Source of the DNA: Vicinamibacteria bacterium
GTDB taxonomy: Bacteria; Acidobacteriota; Vicinamibacteria; Fen-336; JAGNNV01
Assembly: GCA_016650185.1 (NCBI GenBank)
Contig: JAENWE010000210.1
Span: 1 to 8,622, forward strand
Length of the DNA stretch: 8,622 nt
Reading direction: 5' to 3'
The notes under the pieces: model-generated
What the model saw: only the letters and a program-made list of their open reading frames with translations
The model's database searches: none
What the model was told of the DNA's origin: nothing
Shown: positions 5,496 to 8,622 of the stretch, one piece after another
Layout of the letters: every line of letters begins with the position of its first letter
Position numbering within the stretch: the stretch's first letter is position 1
Translations under genes and position numbers: made by a program

Positions 5496-6865
5496 TGATC
5501 AAGAAACTGCGGGCCGGATTGGACCGCCTTCCTGACCTCGTTGCCTCGCCCAGAGTCCGGGAATCCTCGCTGCAGGTCCTTCCCTTCTGGGTCGCGGGCG
5601 CCCTGACCGGTCTGGTCGCCGTCGGCTACGCCAAGGCCTTCGTCATCCTCGAGCAGCATTTCAACACGGTGAGTCTGGAGTCTCCCTGGATGTTGTTCGT
5701 TATCCCGCCTCTGGCCTTCCTGGGGTCCTGGGCCCTCGTGGTGATGTTTTCGCCGGAGGCTTCGGGCAGCGGCATTCCTCAACTGATGGCCGCCACCACC
5801 CCCAGCGTGGACGCGCCCATCGTGCACCGCCTGCTGAGCATTCGGGCGGCCATCGTCAAAGTCCTGAGCTCCTGCCTCGCAGTCGCGGGCGGTGGAGCCA
5901 TCGGCCGCGAAGGACCGACGCTTCAGATCTCCGGCGCGATTTTCAGGGCGGTTCAGGTGCGATTGCCCGCCTTCTGGCCTCGAGTGCCGATGTCGTCGAT
6001 GGTCCTTGCCGGGGGAGCCGCCGGTCTCGCCGCCGCCTTCAACACGCCCCTTGGTGGGATCGTCTACGTCATCGAGGAGCTGTCGCGGACTCACATCGGA
6101 GCTTTCCGATCCGGAGTGCTGCATGCGGTGTTGGTGGCCGGCATCGTGTCCCAGGTCGTCCTCGGGCCCTATCTGTACCTAGGCTTCCCGCGCCTGGGGG
6201 TCTGGACGAACCAGGAGCTCCCGTGGTGCGCTCTCATGGGCGCCCTCGCTGGTCTGGTGGGGTCGCTATGGTCCCGAGGTCTCTTCTCGGTCGTGCGTTT
6301 TCGAGCCAGGCTCAGTACGATCCGTCAGGAGGCCGGTTTTGCGCTCGCCTGCGGTGCGGTCCTGTCGATACTGGTGGTGCTCGCGGGACGGGGAACGATG
6401 GGATCCGGGCGCGGCGTTATCGAGGATCTTCTGTTCCAGACCACTGAGCCCGCGGGCGCCGGTCTGGTGATCGGTCGTCTGGCCGGATCGTTCGTGTCCT
6501 TCGCCGCCGGCGGCGCGGGAGGAGTTTTCGCGCCCGCCCTCGCTTCCGGCGCGGCTCTCGCCTCGGCGTTGGCGCCCGCGTTTTCGACGGTGGAGCCGCG
6601 TCTGCTCATTGTTCTGGGCATGGTGGGGTTCTTGACCGGGGTCACCCGCACGCCCTTCACGTCTTTCGTCCTCGTTCTGGAGATGACCGACCGTCACTCG
6701 GCGCTCTTCCCCATGATGATCGCGGCCATGAGTGCTTACGCGACGAGCCACCTGGTGGATCATGAGTCCTTCTACGAACGCGTCCGCGCCACGATTCTGG
6801 CCGCGGAATCGCCCGCGCCGAAGGGACACGAGGAGGCCAGGCAGCGACTCAAGGCGACCGCCTGA
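5495..6865 (+). CDS. ClC-family Cl-/H+ antiporter
   Basis: A 456-residue polytopic inner-membrane protein of the ClC family, without C-terminal CBS domains. Selectivity-filter motifs are in order: GSGIPQ (91-96), GREGP (137-141) and GGVFAPAL (342-349). Matched to E. coli ClC-ec1, Ser92 corresponds to Ser107, Glu139 to the gating Glu148, Glu195 (in FNTPLGGIVYVIEEL) to the internal proton-path Glu203, and Tyr427 (in ESFYERV) to Tyr445. All four coordination and proton residues are present, so proton-coupled chloride exchange is predicted rather than a simple channel. GREGP argues against the fluoride-exporting branch. The final motif residue in GSGIPQ is Gln instead of the usual Glu. I chose ATG 5495, which overlaps the mutase stop as TGATG; a longer upstream frame would overlap the mutase by 55 bases and adds nonconserved residues. 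GAGGAG at 5475-5480 is distant, so translation probably depends on the mutase. Confidence 0.93.
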   Translation: MIKKLRAGLDRLPDLVASPRVRESSLQVLPFWVAGALTGLVAVGYAKAFVILEQHFNTVSLESPWMLFVIPPLAFLGSWALVVMFSPEASGSGIPQLMAATTPSVDAPIVHRLLSIRAAIVKVLSSCLAVAGGGAIGREGPTLQISGAIFRAVQVRLPAFWPRVPMSSMVLAGGAAGLAAAFNTPLGGIVYVIEELSRTHIGAFRSGVLHAVLVAGIVSQVVLGPYLYLGFPRLGVWTNQELPWCALMGALAGLVGSLWSRGLFSVVRFRARLSTIRQEAGFALACGAVLSILVVLAGRGTMGSGRGVIEDLLFQTTEPAGAGLVIGRLAGSFVSFAAGGAGGVFAPALASGAALASALAPAFSTVEPRLLIVLGMVGFLTGVTRTPFTSFVLVLEMTDRHSALFPMMIAAMSAYATSHLVDHESFYERVRATILAAESPAPKGHEEARQRLKATA

Positions 6866-7151
6866 ATCCTCGGCGCCGCAGGGATCAAAGGCGAGATGGA
6901 TATGGCGCTGCGCTCCCGCGGGTTCGAGCCATCCGTTGGGCGCCCCTGGAGAGGGACAACTAGACATTTCAAGAGGAATGGCATAGAACACCAGCCGAGA
7001 GAAGGCCTGAAGAAGATGTGCACCGACCGCGAGGCGCCCGCGCAAGCCCTCTGAACTCGGCCAGGAAGCCCCCACCAGACAACCAAAAAACGCAGGCAGG
7101 CACGCGCCATCGAAGCGTAAGTTCGCCGCTGACGAAAAGGACCCCCCCCAC
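6866..7151. other. Leader region between the antiporter and the chemoreceptor
   Basis: These 286 bases should hold the chemoreceptor promoter. Just after the antiporter stop there is a quasi-palindrome, CCTCGGCGCCGCAGG (about 6870-6884), but no T-run, so it is a poor terminator candidate. I found no convincing sigma70 or sigma28 promoter, no tRNA and no plausible small gene. A GGGTTCGAGCC string near 6920 resembles a tRNA T-loop, but its flanks do not pair. Confidence 0.3.
7135..7151 (+). promoter_or_regulatory. Ribosome binding site with an eight-C spacer tract
   Basis: AAAAGGA (7135-7141) precedes ATG 7152 by 10 nt. The spacer is almost entirely a homopolymer, eight Cs at 7142-7149, then AC. 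Gain or loss of Cs would alter the spacing between the SD and the start without shifting the reading frame. Confidence 0.55.
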
Positions 7152-8622
7152 ATGAACAATTTCAGCATAGGTTCGAGGATCAATGCGCTGGCCGTGATGC
7201 TTCTGCTTCTTCTCTCGGTGGTGGGCGGAGTGGGGTACTCCGCCGTGTCCAAGCTGATAACCACCTTCGACGAGTTCGCCCAGCGCGACTCCCAGGCTGC
7301 GGTCGACCTGATGAAGGCCGAGCGGGACTTCGTCGACCTGCGCCGGAACGTCTTTGTCTACTCGGTCGACCCTGCGGACCGGACCGCGGAGCGCGTCGCC
7401 GAGTTGAACAGGGAAGTGGCGAGGGATGTCGCCGAGGTCGCCGCGCTGACCACGGTGCAGGAGACGAAGGTTGCTTTGACCGAACTCTCCGCCGAATTGA
7501 AGGAGTACGCCAAGGATGTCGATGAGCTGCTCGCCCTCGGCCGTGGGACCGGCGGGAAGGGGGATGCGAGGCTGGATTCGATGCTGCGGCAGAAGCTCGA
7601 TCCGCTGGCCCTCACTCTCGGCCAGACCTTCGGGAAGATCTCCGCCCAGGAACTGGTGCGCGTCGAGGCGGTTGAGAAAGCGGCGCGCGAGAAGGCCGTA
7701 TTCGCCGAGCGGGAGTTGATCGCCATTATTGTCGTTTCCGCGGTGCTCGGCCTTTTTGTTGCCTTTGTCATCGGCCGCGGGATCGTGCGGCCGGTGCAGG
7801 GCATGACCAAGGCCATGACCCGAATCGCGGGCGGAGACGGAACGGTGGAGGTGCCCGGCCTCGGCGGGCGGGACGAAATCGCGGCCATGGCGAGCGCGGT
7901 GAACATCTTCAAGCAAAACGCAGACAAGATCTACGCCATGACCAAGGCCGAGGCGGTCACGAAGGAGATCGGCGACCTGATCGCGCGCGCCGCCTCGGGG
8001 GATTACACCCAGCGGGTGCGCCTCGATGACAAGAGCGGTTTCCTCCGCGACATCGGAGATCAGGTCAACCATCTTCTCGAGAGTGCCAGCCAGGCTTTCA
8101 AGGATTTCGGCCAGAAAGCCCGCCAGACCGCGGTCTCCGTGGGCGAAGCCAGCACGGCGGTCAGCCAGGTCTCGGACGGGGCCCGCTCGCAGATGTCGTC
8201 CCTCGCTCAGGTGGCCTCGGCCCTCACCGATTCGGCGAAGGCCATCCGCATCGTTTCGGACAGCACCAAGAACGCCTCCGACAAGGCTATCGCCGCTTCT
8301 CAATTCGTCAAGCGGGGACAGACCGCGGTCGATCAGCTGATACCGATCGTCGAAGCCATCGCCCAGAACAGCCGCAAGATCGACCAGATCACCCAGGTCA
8401 TCGGGCAGATCGCAAATCGCACTCACATCCTGTCCCTGAACGCGGCCATCGAGGCGGCGCGCGCCGGGGAGCACGGCAAGGGATTCGTGGTGGTGGCGCA
8501 GGAGGTCGGCAAGCTGGCGGAGAGCGCCGGGCAAAACGCCAAGCAGATTGCGGACATCGTGGAACGCGCCTCCTCGGACGCGCAGGAGGGGAAGACCGCG
8601 ACGGTGTCGGTGCGGGACGTGA
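7152..8622 (+). CDS. Methyl-accepting chemotaxis protein, 3' end beyond window
   Basis: A transmembrane chemoreceptor; 490 residues are visible and the frame is still open at the right edge. TM1 is at about residues 11-32 (ALAVMLLLLLSVVGGVGY). A helical periplasmic sensor of about 155 residues follows, with DLRRNVFVYS near its start, consistent with a four-helix bundle. TM2 is at 189-207, followed by a HAMP domain at about 208-262 (IVRPVQGMTKAM, then RDEIAAMASAVNIFK). A linker region (about 269-318, with LIARAASGDYTQRV) looks like a second HAMP-type unit. The coiled-coil signalling domain carries the hairpin tip HILSLNAAIEAARAGEHGKGF (Asn430 to Glu440 at its centre), which binds CheA and CheW. 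After the tip it reads VVVAQEVGKLAE instead of the commoner AVVADEVRKLAE, a variant I associate with Rhodospirillales receptors. Ligand unknown. The start is ATG 7152 with AAAAGGA upstream. Confidence 0.93.
   Translation, partial: MNNFSIGSRINALAVMLLLLLSVVGGVGYSAVSKLITTFDEFAQRDSQAAVDLMKAERDFVDLRRNVFVYSVDPADRTAERVAELNREVARDVAEVAALTTVQETKVALTELSAELKEYAKDVDELLALGRGTGGKGDARLDSMLRQKLDPLALTLGQTFGKISAQELVRVEAVEKAAREKAVFAERELIAIIVVSAVLGLFVAFVIGRGIVRPVQGMTKAMTRIAGGDGTVEVPGLGGRDEIAAMASAVNIFKQNADKIYAMTKAEAVTKEIGDLIARAASGDYTQRVRLDDKSGFLRDIGDQVNHLLESASQAFKDFGQKARQTAVSVGEASTAVSQVSDGARSQMSSLAQVASALTDSAKAIRIVSDSTKNASDKAIAASQFVKRGQTAVDQLIPIVEAIAQNSRKIDQITQVIGQIANRTHILSLNAAIEAARAGEHGKGFVVVAQEVGKLAESAGQNAKQIADIVERASSDAQEGKTATVSVRDV

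Noticed and set aside
6772..7110. A minus-strand frame of 112 codons over the leader region, with a tRNA-T-loop-like string on the other strand near 6920
   Set aside because: The bases around GGGTTCGAGCC do not form a T stem, and no acceptor or anticodon arms were found. The protein has no recognisable features.
6266..7264. A 332-codon minus-strand frame spanning the antiporter 3' end and the leader
   Set aside because: It overlaps the conserved C-terminal ClC motifs, and its translation is charged, low-complexity sequence without a domain.
6969..8534. A 521-codon open frame antisense to the chemoreceptor
   Set aside because: The plus strand carries an unmistakable chemoreceptor (TM helices, HAMP, signalling tip). 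The antisense frame has the same shadow composition and no domain.
1..8622. CRISPR arrays, insertion sequences, phage or toxin-antitoxin genes
   Set aside because: I saw no regularly spaced repeats, transposase or integrase motifs, or terminal inverted repeats in the window.

Overview
The window is GC-rich and protein-dense. It reads as chromosomal DNA of a Gram-negative bacterium: it encodes an outer-membrane beta-barrel with a signal peptide and a membrane-bound chemoreceptor. Nothing indicates a plasmid, phage or insertion sequence. The chemoreceptor signalling tip and first HAMP region resemble those I associate with Rhodospirillales-type Alphaproteobacteria, whereas much of the mutase resembles homologues I associate with Deltaproteobacteria and Archaea. 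I therefore do not commit to a phylum.

Layout. (1) 1-2132 is a cell-surface polysaccharide segment. It has the start of a leftward flippase-like (LPG-synthase-TM) membrane protein, cut by the left edge, then a divergent two-gene unit of a left-handed beta-helix acyltransferase and a GT4 glycosyltransferase that overlap by ATGA. (2) 2133-2417 is a non-coding or degraded stretch with a perfect 12-bp palindrome and a hairpin. (3) 2418-3779 holds a divergent pair: a small leftward three-helix membrane protein of unknown function and a rightward MetA/phenol-degradation-type outer-membrane protein. (4) 3861-6865 is a two-gene unit: the large (TIM-barrel) subunit of a coenzyme-B12 acyl-CoA mutase, then a ClC-type Cl-/H+ antiporter whose ATG overlaps the mutase stop codon (TGATG). 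(5) 6866-7151 is a leader region. (6) From 7152 to the right edge runs a methyl-accepting chemotaxis protein, still open at the end of the window.

The most interesting observation is in the mutase. By motif alignment, the two residues that distinguish methylmalonyl-CoA mutase (Tyr89 and Arg207 in the Propionibacterium enzyme) are Phe75 and Gln193 here. This is the isobutyryl-CoA-mutase pattern, set in a protein that otherwise looks like a split methylmalonyl-CoA mutase large subunit. An automatic label of 'methylmalonyl-CoA mutase' would probably be wrong about its substrate. The cobalamin-binding small subunit and the G-protein chaperone are not in the window, and the partner that is present, a ClC antiporter, is unexpected.

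Long antisense open frames opposite the mutase and the chemoreceptor are GC-rich shadows and are not annotated.
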